A stretch of DNA of 36,690 nucleotides from contig BQKZ01000059.1 of assembly GCA_036244855.1 (NCBI GenBank), positions 1 through 36,690 on the forward strand, written 5' to 3'. This DNA is from Temnopleurus reevesii (lineage: Eukaryota > Echinodermata > Echinoidea > Temnopleuroida > Temnopleuridae). How positions within the stretch are numbered: position 1 is the stretch's first letter; each line of letters starts with the position of its first letter. The notes below the pieces were generated by a model that worked only from the letters and a program-made list of their open reading frames with translations, was not told the DNA's origin and ran no database searches. The position numbers and the translations under genes are program-made. Shown in pieces: positions 1 to 10,270 of the stretch.

Positions 1-660
1 GTAAAATTGTTGACACCTATTCAGGTTAAAATTAAAGTTTTAAAAAAGCTTCCGCTTTATAACCTGGGTGCGGTGGAATTTTCTTTTATTTGTTATGTTT
101 TTATCCTCATCCTATCTTCCAAAAAAGTTTCTCTTATGGAACAAATAAAACCACATATTCCTCCCTGATACATCTTGTGTTCCGACTTTATTCAGGAAGC
201 GGTATGGATCTAAAGCTTTCTTGAGTCAAGGTCACCAATTGTGAGAAAAATCCTGAATCTACAATCGTTTATTTGTAAATGTCGCATCAAATATCTTCAT
301 TTGATTGAAGTGCCGTTCTGATATAGTGTCCATCCATTCTTATTCAACCTTGACTCATATATTCATTTCTTTGATTGTTTTGTTCTTCTCATCCATCTTG
401 TGTATTTTGATTGAATTAAATTGATTAATGCAAAGTCTTGTGAGGAAATCGTGCATGATACAAAGGACTGAAATGTCATGGCGTAAAAAGACTTCCTTTT
501 CGGATGAAACTCAAAGAAATAATCACATATAGGGATGTCAGAATGATATTTGTGAATCTGAATAATATAAAATCTTCAAAATAAAAAAATCAGGAACGTG
601 TTGGTTATCTTTGTTCATTAATATTTTTCTTCAGATAGATTATTGAGTACAATGTTGATC
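1..660. other. AT-rich sequence without recognisable feature
   Basis: I see no open frame with coding character, no RNA gene and no clear repeat here. The stretch is AT-rich, with several short A and T runs. It probably represents intergenic or intronic animal DNA. Confidence 0.5.
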
Positions 661-803
661 AGGTGTTATTGTACGAAAACTTTTTCAAAAGTTTTTATTC
701 AAACTTAAAATAAATGTTAATCATAAGTCTATGACAAATCGTGTACCATAGAGATACGACTAGTTTCCAATTAATCTTATCTCGATTATGTTAAATGTCC
801 CTG
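661..803. mobile_element. Diverged foldback MITE, family F2 (copy 3)
   Basis: The right half aligns by eye with the elements at 14974-15094 and 35405-35541. Shared blocks in order are ACTTAnnATAAAT, TACCATAGAGATA, an ATCTTATCTC block, and a terminal TATGTTAnAnGTCCCTG. The left end is poorly preserved, so the left boundary is approximate. No protein is encoded. It is a non-autonomous DNA-transposon-like relic, and the oldest-looking of the three copies. Confidence 0.55.
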
Positions 804-1428
804 ATGTGGTAAAGTTGACAAAAATAGAAATATTCACAGGGAAAACAAGCAAATATTTATACCTGGTAAGTATAGATTATTTTCCATGAGTCCAGTACAG
901 TTCGAAAATTTATTCAACCACAACAATTAAACAGCAAATCATATAAGAGTGATATAAAATAGTTGGGACCCTAAAAGAAGCAGCGCTTTTATTAAAATGC
1001 AGGGCCATTTTTAACAGTTTAACATTAATGTTTTAATATTATTACATCTTCGAAGTTTCTTAACTCTTTTTGCGTTCACCCGTATATCCCCTGTGTGTTG
1101 CATTATTTAAGGAGTGTATATGTTTCACTCCGAATCTGTGCAAAAGTGCGAAGGAAACAGGCCAACGGATGTTCATTGACGCGAAGAAAACATAGAATGA
1201 GTTAATTCTTTTTATTATAACCGATACAAGTGATGTTTGGTCGTGCAAAAAAAATTCACAAGGTTATAGAACATATGAGTTGATAAGAAATCTCCTTTAC
1301 TATCTTTATTTCATCATAACCAGATAAGGGTAACAAAATAAAACTTGTCCAAAATAGGAAAACCAAAATATTCAGGGCAATGTAATATAGTCAATTAAAC
1401 ATTTATTTAGAACTATTTTTCAATGCTA
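804..1428. other. AT-rich spacer without recognisable feature
   Basis: The only open frames are short (62 codons or fewer) and have no recognisable peptide motif. No repeat relationship to the rest of the window was found. Confidence 0.5.
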
Positions 1429-1602
1429 AAGGACCAGTTCACTAATTGATTCAAACTTATGCACGTTTCTTGCTTACAAACGTTGAAACGTGGATTTCCT
1501 TAAATATATCAGCAACAGTTGATCCAGTTTACATGCATTAGTTGTTGCTATGTGGGATAAGCTTTGGCTAAGTTGTCGGGTTGGAATTATACTTGCTCAT
1601 AT

Positions 1603-2093
1603 AACAGACCACTTTCGTAATATAATCAATTTGTTTGCACGCTTCTTTGTCAAACGCATGATGACAAAATATTTGTTCACCTTATAACACAATTGTATTT
1701 CAATTGAAGTATGTAGATGACATGCAGTGGTTGTTGCTAAGCTGATCAAGCTACCACGTTTGTCCAACCTAGCAACGTTAATGTATGCAAGTAGCAATCA
1801 GACTATTGTACTCTCATTACATTTGGAGTTCCTTTATTCTTCCCTCCTTGCTCTGTGATTGACTGCCCCTCACATCCTGTTCTTTCTTTCTCTCCACCTC
1901 CTTGCTTAGCTTTTTCTATATACTGTCTTGTGTGTACGCTTCATATCCATGTCATTTTGCTTATGATCAAGATTCTGCTAGGATCGAAAGCTCAAGTTCT
2001 TGTTAACCTCATTATATTTGAACAGCTAAATACATAGTTCATCTTGTAGCAAACATGAATGAATTTTAATACATTACGAAAGTGATCTATTTG
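1603..2093. mobile_element. TIR MITE copy with internal insertion
   Basis: The left TIR (CACTTTCGTAAT near 1606) and right TIR (CATTACGAAAGTG near 2073) are inverted repeats. Compared with the 226-266 bp copies at 2286, 4107 and 4847, this copy is about 230 bp longer. The extra sequence lies at about 1820-2010, is pyrimidine-rich, and has no relative elsewhere in the window. It may be a nested insertion or a second element. Confidence 0.6.
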
Positions 2094-2285
2094 CATCGCT
2101 TCTATTTGAATAGAGGATATTGGTGAGTAATGTAATAACAGCCACATTTTAAATTTCATGTAGGCCTATAAGCAAAGTAATGTTTTTCTTATATAGGATC
2201 TTCCCACGCCATTTTATTTTACTACTCTTTTGGATCTGATTTTAATTAATATGGTTTAATAAATTATTTTGAATATAATTGAAAG

Positions 2286-2513
2286 AGACTACTTCCGTAA
2301 TGCATAATTATAATTGTATGCACTCTTCTTTGTAAAACGCACAATGACAAATAATTTGCTGAGGTTGATATGTTTGTCCAACCTAGCAACGTTAATGTAT
2401 GGAAGTAGTATTCTGACTATTATACTCTCATTATCTTTTGACAGGTGCATACATAGTTCATCTTGGGACAAAAGTGAATAAATTTGAATGCATTACGAAA
2501 ATTGTCTATTGAA
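2286..2513. mobile_element. TIR MITE copy
   Basis: The element is bounded by CTTCCGTAATGCAT on the left and TGCATTACGAAAATTG on the right, which are inverted relative to each other. Internal blocks GTCCAACCTAGCAACGTTAATGTA and CTCATTAT are shared with the other copies. It has no coding capacity. Confidence 0.65.
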
Positions 2514-2625
2514 TCGGAAAGAGTAATTTGTATTTTCCCAATAGATAACTGTGAACAGACAGCCACATCACAATAGTCAGAATGTGAATTGCATATATTA
2601 GTGTTTCTAATTTAGACAAACACTG

Positions 2626-2730
2626 GAGCTTGTCTGACCTAGCAACAAGCAAATATATGTGATGTTCACTCCATCTATTTGAATTGTTTACAGCTGAACA
2701 AAATACATTACGAAAGCATTCTATTACCCC
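2626..2730. mobile_element. Right-end fragment of the TIR MITE
   Basis: Only the 3' part is present: GTCTGACCTAGCAACAAG, a GAACAAAATACATTACGAAAG terminus and TCTATT. The left TIR is missing, so this is a truncated copy. Confidence 0.5.
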
Positions 2731-2831
2731 AATACTTTATATTGACATGAGTAAATAATTATGTAAGTATATTGTCCAGGTGAGCTGAACACGTACACCA
2801 AAAGACCGGTTTACTGAATATTTTTACATTT

Positions 2832-3860
2832 ATGTGCCTTTCTTTCCGAAAAAGCGTAGTCAGTGGTAGTTGCGTGGTATTCCTCAATAATTGGAATACA
2901 GTTTGCAGACATTCCTTGTTGCTATGCAGGGTAAGCCTCGGGCAAGCATTTGTGTTTTGTGTAGGAGATATGCATGAAACTTGTATCTATCAGCAAACCT
3001 CTCTATTGCTAGAATGCGAAATGATGCCCGAGAACGAGAATCTCGAAACTTTCGTTTTGCATTACTTTACCCTCGCCGACTCGAGTTTTCTTGAATTCAC
3101 CTGATCGCTCGGCGGACATCACAAACTCCAAAGGAACTGAACAATTTTCTCATCATTTCGATTCCGCGTATCGCGGGGGACAAACACTGGTATTTGATGG
3201 CAGAAAGTTAGCCTTAAAATGATCTGACACTTTGATATTCCTCTCTTGTGATTCTAATTTTTGTGCACATTTCAGCTGACTTGATTGTGGGCTGAGGGCC
3301 AATGATCATTCTGCGATGGTGCTGGTAATTTCAACAAACGTACCAACAAACGTTCTGACTCTACTCGCGTCCAATATAACCTCACAGTGAAGCCGGAGAA
3401 CAGCAACAAAATAACGTAAAGGGCAAAAATTGAAATAATTTTGCACACATTAGCATATTCTGCATAATATCTTATTGACACAAGATTGATAGTTCTGTTG
3501 CGTGAAATCATCCTATTGTTCAGAGGAAAGGTGTGAACGGGTGAATGACCATTCAGGGGGCGCCATACTTCGAGCACGTGGTATTATCACCGGCACCATT
3601 GCAGGTATGTTTACTTGTATTTCATAGTAAATGTTGCTTCATTGTTTCTTGCAATTACAAATGCATTGAAATGTACGATTAGACAGAATATTCGTTGTTC
3701 CGGAATATACAAGAGGTCAAATTCAAAATGCGAATAACACAAAAGCAGAATAAACCTTATTTCTGTCTATTGTTTGCTATTGTTTTGCAATTGTTTTTGT
3801 TCATGTATTTTCCCTTATATTTGTTTATTTATTATTTTATATGTTCACAGAGTCCCCTAG
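2832..3860. other. Spacer inside the repeat cluster, no supported gene
   Basis: Open frames of 90 codons (plus, 2832-3104) and 101 codons (minus, 3272-3577) occur, but neither has a recognisable motif. The first begins inside repeat-related sequence near 2832-2950. I do not call them genes. Confidence 0.45.
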
Positions 3861-4106
3861 AAAACAATGATTGAATAGTGATGGGTACTCTGTATGAATA
3901 AAAATTAATAGACGATGACAATAACCATTCTCTTAGTAATTCCCTTGTACCGAAAGCTTTGAATTTTCATGAAAATTCACCATATTCCTGGCCGGTTGGC
4001 ATGTATGTTAATGAGGGGGTGGGTGATTTCATGAGTTGTCTGTGATTGAGTTTAGTCTTCCTGTTTGGTCAGTTTAGTGGTTTTCTCTTTATTCCAACCA
4101 TTAATA

Positions 4107-4332
4107 GATCACTTTCATAATGTGTTCAAATTCTATACACGCTTCTCTATCAAACGCACAATGATAAAATATGTGTTCACCTAATATAGAATAATCGTAT
4201 TTCAAAAGAAGGAATGTTGGCCAATGTATGCAAGTAGCATTTTGACTACCCTCATTATTTTTAGATATTAATACATATTTGATTTAAGGTAAATGTGATT
4301 AAATCTGAATACATTACGAAAGTTGTCTATTT
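4107..4332. mobile_element. TIR MITE copy inside duplication unit 1
   Basis: The left end is AGATCACTTTCATAATG and the right end is ATACATTACGAAAGTTGTCTATTT, which are mutually inverted. It shares the internal AATATAGAATAATCGTATTTC block with the 4847 copy. The internal CAACCTAGCAAC block found in other copies is deleted here. Confidence 0.7.
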
Positions 4333-4846
4333 ACTGCCTATAAAGGTAAAAGGTTATCTCATCCAAATGCGTAGAAGTCTCGTCTTGGATTCTAGTTTGC
4401 ACACATGCCTTGTTGCTATGACAGGCAAGCCACGGGTAAGATTTAGGGTGGGGGAGTGGGGTAAGATTGGGGGGGGGAGTGGGGTGGCTTCTTGAGTTAT
4501 CTGTGATTCAGTTCAGTCTTCCTGTGTGGTCAGTTTAGGGGTTTTCTGTTTATTCTAATTATTAATAGATCACTTTCTTAATGTATAGTAGAGTCATTTT
4601 GGGACATTCTGTGACCAACCTCTCTGAAACTTTTTTTCTCAGTGGATTTGAATGAATCAACAGACAATGATAACCATACTTTCAGTCATTCACTTGTAAT
4701 GAAAGCCTTAAATCTTTATGAAAATTCACCATATTCTGGGCCGGTTGGCATCTATGTTAATGAGGGGGAGGGGGGGAGGGGGGATGACTTCATGAGTTGT
4801 CTGTGATTGAGTTCAGTCTCGTTTTCTCTTTATTCCAATCATTAAT

Positions 4847-5112
4847 AGATCACTGTCTTAATGTATTCAAATTTTATACACGCTTCTTTAGCAAACGTAC
4901 AATGACAAAATATGTGGTCACCTGATATAGAATAATCGTATTTCAAACGAAGGAATGTTGGCCAATCTGCAATTTGTGTCCAACCTAGCAACATGAATAC
5001 CTGCAAGTAGAATTTTTATTTTCGTACCCTCATTATTTGAGATACTGATACATAGTTTGATTTAGGGTAAATGTGAATAAATCTGAATAATTTACGAAAG
5101 TTGTCTATCTAT
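4847..5112. mobile_element. TIR MITE copy inside duplication unit 2
   Basis: It begins AGATCACTGTCTTAATG and ends TTTACGAAAGTTGTCTATC. It retains the CCAACCTAGCAACAT block that is lost from the 4107 copy, so the two duplicated units have diverged since duplication. Confidence 0.7.
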
Positions 5113-5190
5113 TGCCTATAAATAGAAGTCTCGTCTTGGATTCTAGTTTGCACACATGACTTGGTGCTATGTCAGGCAAGCCGACACATT

Positions 5191-6546
5191 CCAACGCATC
5201 GGATTTTTTTTTAGATAAACACATGATTCATTGATTATAAACACTAGTCACTGGTTTACAACGGACATCGTAACACTTTTATATGCAACAACGGTCATGA
5301 CTAGTGGAGAAATCCGGAACTGGGTCGCAATTTTTTCGGTGTAACAGGGGTTATAGAGTCTCCCTCTTTTATCTCTTTGTTTTTTACAATTGTTTTTGCT
5401 TTTTCCCTGGTGTTATCCATCGTCTAGTATTAACGAGATGCGAATAAATGGCCATTCTAGTTTGGCGCAAGTTTCAGCGATGATGTTCGCGGATATGTAT
5501 GCTCTTTCAATCGAAAAGTTATATTCTAGTACTTTTAAAGATTAATAGTATTGTAATATGGGTTCAATAAAATTGTAAATTGTGAGCGTAGTACATGTTC
5601 AAGTATCCTTCGGGTTCTACAGTAGCACTTTTTAATGTGGAAAAAAGTATTTCCTCATTGATCTGCAGTAGTATTTGACCTGAGGAGATCAAGTTGATTT
5701 TTTTTTTACTTCGTCCAATACCATAAACGACGACTTACACCTTTTAGTTCCTACCCAGCATCTGCCAAGATTTCACGACGCTCGGTGAATGCTGAAATAA
5801 ATATGAACATCGCTTAGCTTGCGCTAACACGTGTGTACGTCGAGCTCTTTATGAACGCATTCAACGTCGCGCACGCGTCTTATCTCAATATTTATCTGTT
5901 CATAGAGCGCCATGAACGCTATGCAGACGATTGCTACAAACGCCAAAGTAATGCAATACTTGGCCGGAGAATAAAAAACGTGTCTAGTGTGGTCGAAACA
6001 CATCGATTGTTAACAGGTGAATGAAATTTGTATGAGCAAAGATTCTATTCCAGACTCAAGAAACAACCGTATATGCATATTATATTTACCCGTATGACGT
6101 CAGAGCTTTGCTAAATATCTTTAACCATAACAAAATGATACCTCCCATGTCAGAATCAATAACTCATCAAATGATTCTGAAATAAGGCGTGAAAAAGAAA
6201 TGTTTTCTCAATCGGGTGTATGGTTCGGGTGACTAGGCGTCAATCTCATAAGAATGTGATGATTCTAATGTAGTAGGCATGCTCTTAAGTCTTGAGGCTT
6301 CTCACTTAATTAGGTGATGTAAATATTTGACTATCTTTGAGTAGAAGATACTAAAATTAGGAAAAGATTATAAAGGATTCTGTAATTACTAATGTAACGA
6401 AATTGAGTAAACATGACGGGGTCTGTTTTCAATGTGTCAACTTCAAAAATCATTTAGAGACTCGGGTATCATGGATATGTGGAGGATTTCCGAAGTGTGT
6501 CCTGATTTCCCTTTCGGCTTAAAAGGGGGATTTAGAATCAGGTGAT
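5191..6546. other. Spacer; CpG-richer patch near 5760-5960
   Basis: No gene is supported. Around 5820-5960 the sequence is more CpG-rich than its surroundings and holds a weak inverted repeat: GCTCTTTATGAAC near 5846 against GTTCATAGAGCGC near 5899. An exact TGACGTCA lies at 6095-6102. The rest is ordinary AT-rich sequence. Confidence 0.4.
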
Positions 6547-6756
6547 CTACGAGTATGTTGGTAAAAAAAAGAAGAGGAGAATAAGAAGAGAAGCAAATAA
6601 GAACTGAGCAATAAAAAATTGGCGGGAAGATGGATAAGAGGAAAAAGAATAGTCAGAAGAGAAAACAGTTTACATTTTGTGCCCCAAATCTGGAGCATTG
6701 AATTCATTCTGAATTACAGCATTCATCGTGTTCAGCCACCTTCTATTTCTGTTTCA

Positions 6757-6768
<12 letters not shown>

Positions 6769-6792
<24 letters not shown>

Positions 6793-6795
6793 ACT
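6769..6795. repeat. (CT)n microsatellite after a C run
   Basis: A run of C at about 6758-6768 leads into an uninterrupted CT dinucleotide run. The same position in the second duplication copy (about 7655-7735) is an expanded and interrupted CT/CCCT tract. Confidence 0.9.
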
Positions 6796-6880
6796 CACTC
6801 TATCATGTTTGCTCTTTTTTTTTTACATCACCGAAGATTTCTAAATTAGACATAAGCTTTACCAAAAAACAAACCAATAC

Positions 6881-7130
6881 ATAATAATAATAATGAACGG
6901 CTTTTATATAGCGCTTATCAACTCTTTATGAAGAATTCTCTAAGCGCTCTACAATTGCAGGATTAAATATTCCTACCAGGTACCCATTCACCTCACCTGG
7001 GTTGAGTGCAGCACATGTGGATGAATTTCTTGCTGAAGGAAATCAACGCCCTGGGTGAGACTCGAACCTACGACCCTCTGGTTGAAAGGCGAGAGTCATG
7101 ACCACTACACCACGGCGCATCCACATCCAC
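6881..7130 (-). mobile_element. tRNA-derived SINE with (TTA)n tail
   Basis: Read on the minus strand, the head carries Pol III promoter boxes: box A TGGTGTAGTGG (7102-7112 on the plus strand) and box B GGTTCGAGTCT (7058-7068). A tRNA-like anticodon arm with loop CTTTCAA lies between them. The body contains a short inverted repeat around AGCGCTT and AAGCGCT, and the 3' tail is a run of TTA units. The 9 bp ATACATAAT at 6877-6885 and again at 7131-7139 looks like a target-site duplication. The second copy of the surrounding duplication has the empty site near 7821-7839, which supports recent insertion. It encodes no protein and would rely on a LINE for mobilisation. Confidence 0.85.
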
Positions 7131-7347
7131 ATACATAATTAATTACAAAGCTATGTACCTCAAGGAATCCTCTCTCTTTGCTTCCTTACATATTCTTAAA
7201 TAATATCTTGTCTCACTTTACGATACTCTCTTTGTCTGCCTCATTCTCTCTAATTCTCACATTTATTTTCCCGTCACCTCTCACCCTCTCCTATCCCTGT
7301 CATGTTGTAATCTATTCCTATCCAAGCATCCTGCTGGTCATATGCAT

Positions 7348-7442
7348 AAAGCCCCCTTCACACATACACGGTAAGCAACACGGATGAACACGGTTCACCG
7401 TTCCGTGATGAACCGTGTTGCATCGTGTAGACACCTTGTTCG
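7348..7442. mobile_element. Truncated foldback element with AAGCCCC end
   Basis: After the duplicated block ends, the sequence AAGCCCCCTTCACACA begins a palindromic region. AACACGGTTCA and TGATGAACCGTGTT form a stem around 7388-7420. The terminus and the recurring AACACG words resemble the element at 32496-32732. The sequence is cut off by an N at 7443, so the right end is missing. Confidence 0.4.
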
Positions 7443-7443
7443 N
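7443..7443. other. Single-base ambiguity (N), probable contig join
   Basis: An isolated N lies exactly where homology between the two duplication copies begins (CTACGAGTATG follows it). This is typical of a scaffold join rather than a base-call problem. Confidence 0.7.
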
Positions 7444-8073
7444 CTACGAGTATGTTGGTACAAAAAAAGAAGAAGAGAATAAGAAGAGAAGCAAATAAGA
7501 ACTGAGCAATAAAAAATTGGCGGGAAGATGGATAAGAGGAAAAAGAATAGTCAGAAGAGAAAACAGTTTACATTTTGTGCCCCAAATCTGGAGCATTAAA
7601 TTCATTCTGAATTACAGCATTCGTCGTGTTCAGCCACCCTCTATTTCTGTTTCAACCATCCCCCTCTCCCTCTCCCTCCCCCCTCTTTCTCTCCCCATCC
7701 CCCTCTCTCTCTCTCTCTCTCTCCCTCTTTCTCACTTTATCTCTTTCTTTCATTCCCATTTATTTATCACCAAATTTGTCTAAATTAGACATATACGCCT
7801 TAGCAAAGTGACATAATATACAAACAAATAATAACAAAGTCTTAGCCTTTGATGAACCAGAAGGCATCCTCTTTCTTTGTCTTCTCACATAATTATTCTT
7901 AACTAGTCTCTTGTCTCACTTTACGATACTCCCTTTTGTCTCACTTTGTCTGCCTCATTCTCTCTAATTCTCAAACTTATTTTCCCGTCACCTCTCGCCC
8001 TCTCCTATCCCTATCATCATGATCATGTTGTAATCTATTCCACATATCCAAGCATCCTGCTGGTCAAATGCAT
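7444..8073. repeat. Direct duplication, copy 2 (no SINE)
   Basis: This is the counterpart of 6547-7347 in the same orientation. It lacks the SINE: sequence runs directly from the CTAAATTAGACATA block through CAAACAAATAATAACAAAG. It ends with the AGCATCCTGCTGGTCA block and then continues into sequence not found after copy 1. The open frames here (up to 88 codons) run through the CT microsatellite and are not credible genes. Confidence 0.85.
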
Positions 8074-9139
8074 CAGTTAGTCGGCTCTTTGAAAATACAT
8101 TCAACTCGAGTCAAAGTGCTGAGCTAGGAATCCATTTCTACCAAATATTGTCCCCTTGGCTCCCTCTCGAAATTAAATTGCTTTGTACCCTGAATTAACA
8201 ATCGCAGAATACCATTTCCATGCAAGACTCTTGTCTAGAATAACATTTAATTTCGGCATCCTATAACCATTTACCCTGGTTTTCTTGAATCTAATTGAAT
8301 ACACATTGTATCAGTATATTTGTCCCCATTTAAAAGAATGGTACGTAAATGTATGCAGCAAAAATAATTGAACAGGGTGAAAACATTCGTGTATTAAAAA
8401 GGGAAAGCATTTTTTGTTTTTGACAATCTCAACTATTTTACTCCACACAACAAAATTCTGATAGATCGTTAATTAGATTGCAAATTGCCTGCTTATTCCT
8501 GGTTTCATGTGCATTTTGAAGTTGTAATTCACAAAGCATGTTCATGAAAAGTGAGTTTGCTGTGAAAGTTAGCTTTAGGCATTATGAAGGCGTTGAACAT
8601 TCGAATAAAAAAAAAAACAGCCAACATATTTGAAACTGCACTCAACCAAATTCCTTGATTATAGAATATATTTAATTCGATTTTTATTCGAGAATACACC
8701 GGGATAAAACCCAAAAATACAGACTCAGAATGGCAAAGGAAGGTGTTATTGAAATACATCATGTAGATGAAAAGATAGATAACGTGAGAAAGAGGTGTAG
8801 AAATTGTGCTATATATAGTCGGACCAAAGAGATTGTATGGACATCACAAAGATGTAAAATGGGATGGGAAATCAAGGGAGAAGATATAAAAAGGAGGAGA
8901 AGAATAGTGAGACAGTATGGCAGACAATACAGACATATGGAAAGAAAGAAAACATGAAATATTCATAGAATCGGGGCACATGAACAACATGGGAATATGA
9001 AGCAACATCTTTTGAGCCGAGCTTCTCAGACAGTCAAAAGAATATCAGATATCAATTTACTGACCATCTTGAATATCATATGAAAAAACGTGAATATACA
9101 ACTACGAACAAAAGGTTGTCCATTTTGGAATAGGAAGGC
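8074..9139. other. Spacer without supported gene
   Basis: Open frames of 77 (minus, 8529-8762) and 75 codons (plus, 8730-8957) overlap each other and show no motif. No repeat related to other parts of the window was recognised. Confidence 0.45.
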
Positions 9140-9323
9140 CATGGGCCGATTGCTCGAAATGGTCTTACCTATCATCTTCTTGCTAAGACGTCTTTACTTC
9201 TTGTGTCACCCTCGTAACATAGACATTGGCGTAGGTACGACTATGTTAAGAGGGTGGCACAAGAACATAAGACGCCTTAGCATGAAGAGGATAGCTAAGA
9301 CTATTTCGAGCAACTGGCCCCAG
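9140..9323. mobile_element. Foldback MITE, about 180 bp (family F3)
   Basis: Two arms of about 80 bp are inverted copies of each other. The left arm starts GGGCCGATTGCTCGAAAT (9143) and the right arm ends ATTTCGAGCAACTGGCCC (9320). TGTGTCACCCTC in the left arm pairs with GAGGGTGGCACA in the right. A short central spacer lies at about 9223-9240. The right end read outward begins CTGGGGCCAGT, the same terminus as the F2 element at 14974. The open frames on both strands here (107 and 61 codons) result from the palindrome and are not genes. Confidence 0.8.
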
Positions 9324-9662
9324 GTTAATAGCAAGATGGGTAGACAACGCTTGGATAAGAAGATAAGCACTGTTTGGAGAAATATATCCAAAGTGCATTG
9401 GCTTTTTACTTGAAATCATCCAAATGCCTCTATCCCTCTCAAAGTAAGGCCAGTCAGCATCACAAATCTCCTTTTATGTTTCTGTTTACAAATCCCAAGT
9501 GTCGTCTTTGAAAGTCCCCAAATCTGTTTAAATCAGCAACAAAGTGAATTTTCGAGATGAAGGAAAACAAGTAGAAGCAACTCTTTATCAATAGAAATGG
9601 AAATAAAGTTTTGGAGAAAAAAATGTGCAGTATACAGTTCGATATTTTTTATTTATGTTTAA

Positions 9663-10266
9663 AGGGGAACCAACCCGTGGAGTCATCGTGCTCTCATTGA
9701 ATGAAGAAAAATTAGATGAACAATCTGTGAAAATTTTAGTAAAATGGGACGATCTGTTTAAAAGTTATGGATTTTCAAAGTCACAGGGATTTGACGATCA
9801 CTGCCGCTCATGAGGATCCGTGTGCTCGGCAACACCGACTGAATCTCTGACGTCATGTCGGACAACTCCTCATTCACTTTGCACATAGAATTTTAAAAAA
9901 AATAGATTAATATAAAATTTAGAGTAAGGCTGCAACTTCATTCTTCTCAAGATACATGTAGAATCAAAACAGAAATGCTATACCCCAACCCCAAATTGGC
10001 ATTTTGTTGACTTTTCTGGAAAAAGGCGAAAATATAAAATTTTGTGGACAGAGTGAATGAGGAGTTGTCCGACATGACGTCACAGATTCTGTAGAATTTG
10101 CCGATCGCACAGATCCCCATGAGCGGTAGGGATCGTTATATCTATGTGACTTTGAAAATTCATATCTTTTAAACGGGTGTCCAATTTTGCTCAAATTTTC
10201 ACAGTCTGTTCATCTGATTTTTCTTCATTCGATGACAGCACGATAATTCCATGGGTTGGTTTCCCT
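9663..10266. mobile_element. 604 bp foldback element flanked by TTAA
   Basis: Long inverted arms of about 230-240 bp (9663 to about 9895, and about 10030 to 10266) surround a spacer of about 130 bp. The termini are AGGGGAACCAACCC and GGGTTGGTTTCCCT. TTAA lies immediately outside each end (9659-9662 and 10267-10270), as expected for a TTAA target-site duplication, known for piggyBac-type and some other cut-and-paste elements. The internal ends do not start with CCC, so superfamily assignment is uncertain. Each arm contains GGACAACTCCTCATTCACT-like sequence and an exact TGACGTCA (9848-9855, 10075-10082). There is no transposase, so it is non-autonomous. Confidence 0.85.
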
Positions 10267-10270
10267 TTAA

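Larger units (their letters stand above)
1429..5190. repeat. Cluster of degenerate units of a MITE-containing repeat
   Basis: A start block resembling AGATCACTTTCGTAATG, followed by TATACACGCTTCTTTGTCAAA, recurs near 1429, 1603, 2286, 2797, 4107, 4567 (truncated) and 4847. Its inverted counterpart, containing ATTACGAAAGT, closes units near 2069-2093, 2486-2513, 2700-2727, 4306-4332 and 5084-5112. A second shared block, with GTTTGCACACAT, TTGTTGCTATG and GGCAAGCC, follows some units near 1531, 2900, 4390 and 5145. The cluster therefore contains a TIR element together with flanking sequence, amplified locally and then diverged. No transposase is visible. Confidence 0.75.
3890..5190. repeat. Tandem segmental duplication, period about 750 bp
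   Basis: The block TGAAAATTCACCATATTC with GGCCGGTTGGCAT downstream occurs at about 3970 and 4719. It is followed in both cases by a G-rich tract, the block GAGTTGTCTGTGATTGAGTT, a TIR MITE, and a GAAGTCTCGTCTTGGATTCTAG block (near 4372 and 5127). A partial third unit lies between them (4437-4590) and repeats the G-rich tract and the block after it. This gives two full units and one partial unit, clearly diverged by substitutions and small indels. Confidence 0.75.
6547..7347. repeat. Direct duplication, copy 1 (contains SINE)
   Basis: This block is repeated at 7444-8073. Shared blocks run in the same order: GAGTATGTTGGTA, ATTGGCGGGAAGATGGATAA, TTGTGCCCCAAATCTGGAGC, a CT-rich microsatellite, CTAAATTAGACATA, CTCACTTTACGATACTC, TTTTCCCGTCACCTCTC and AAGCATCCTGCTGGTCA. 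The first 190 bp are nearly identical by eye. Copy 1 carries a roughly 250 bp SINE that copy 2 lacks. Confidence 0.85.

Noticed and set aside
6619..7783. Two ORFs beginning with the same roughly 47 residues at 6619 and 7517
   Set aside because: Repetition comes from the direct DNA duplication. The frames run into CT microsatellite translations and have no motif.
9090..9413. 107-codon plus-strand ORF and overlapping 61-codon minus ORF
   Set aside because: Both lie over a near-perfect palindrome, so they mirror each other. No protein motif is visible.
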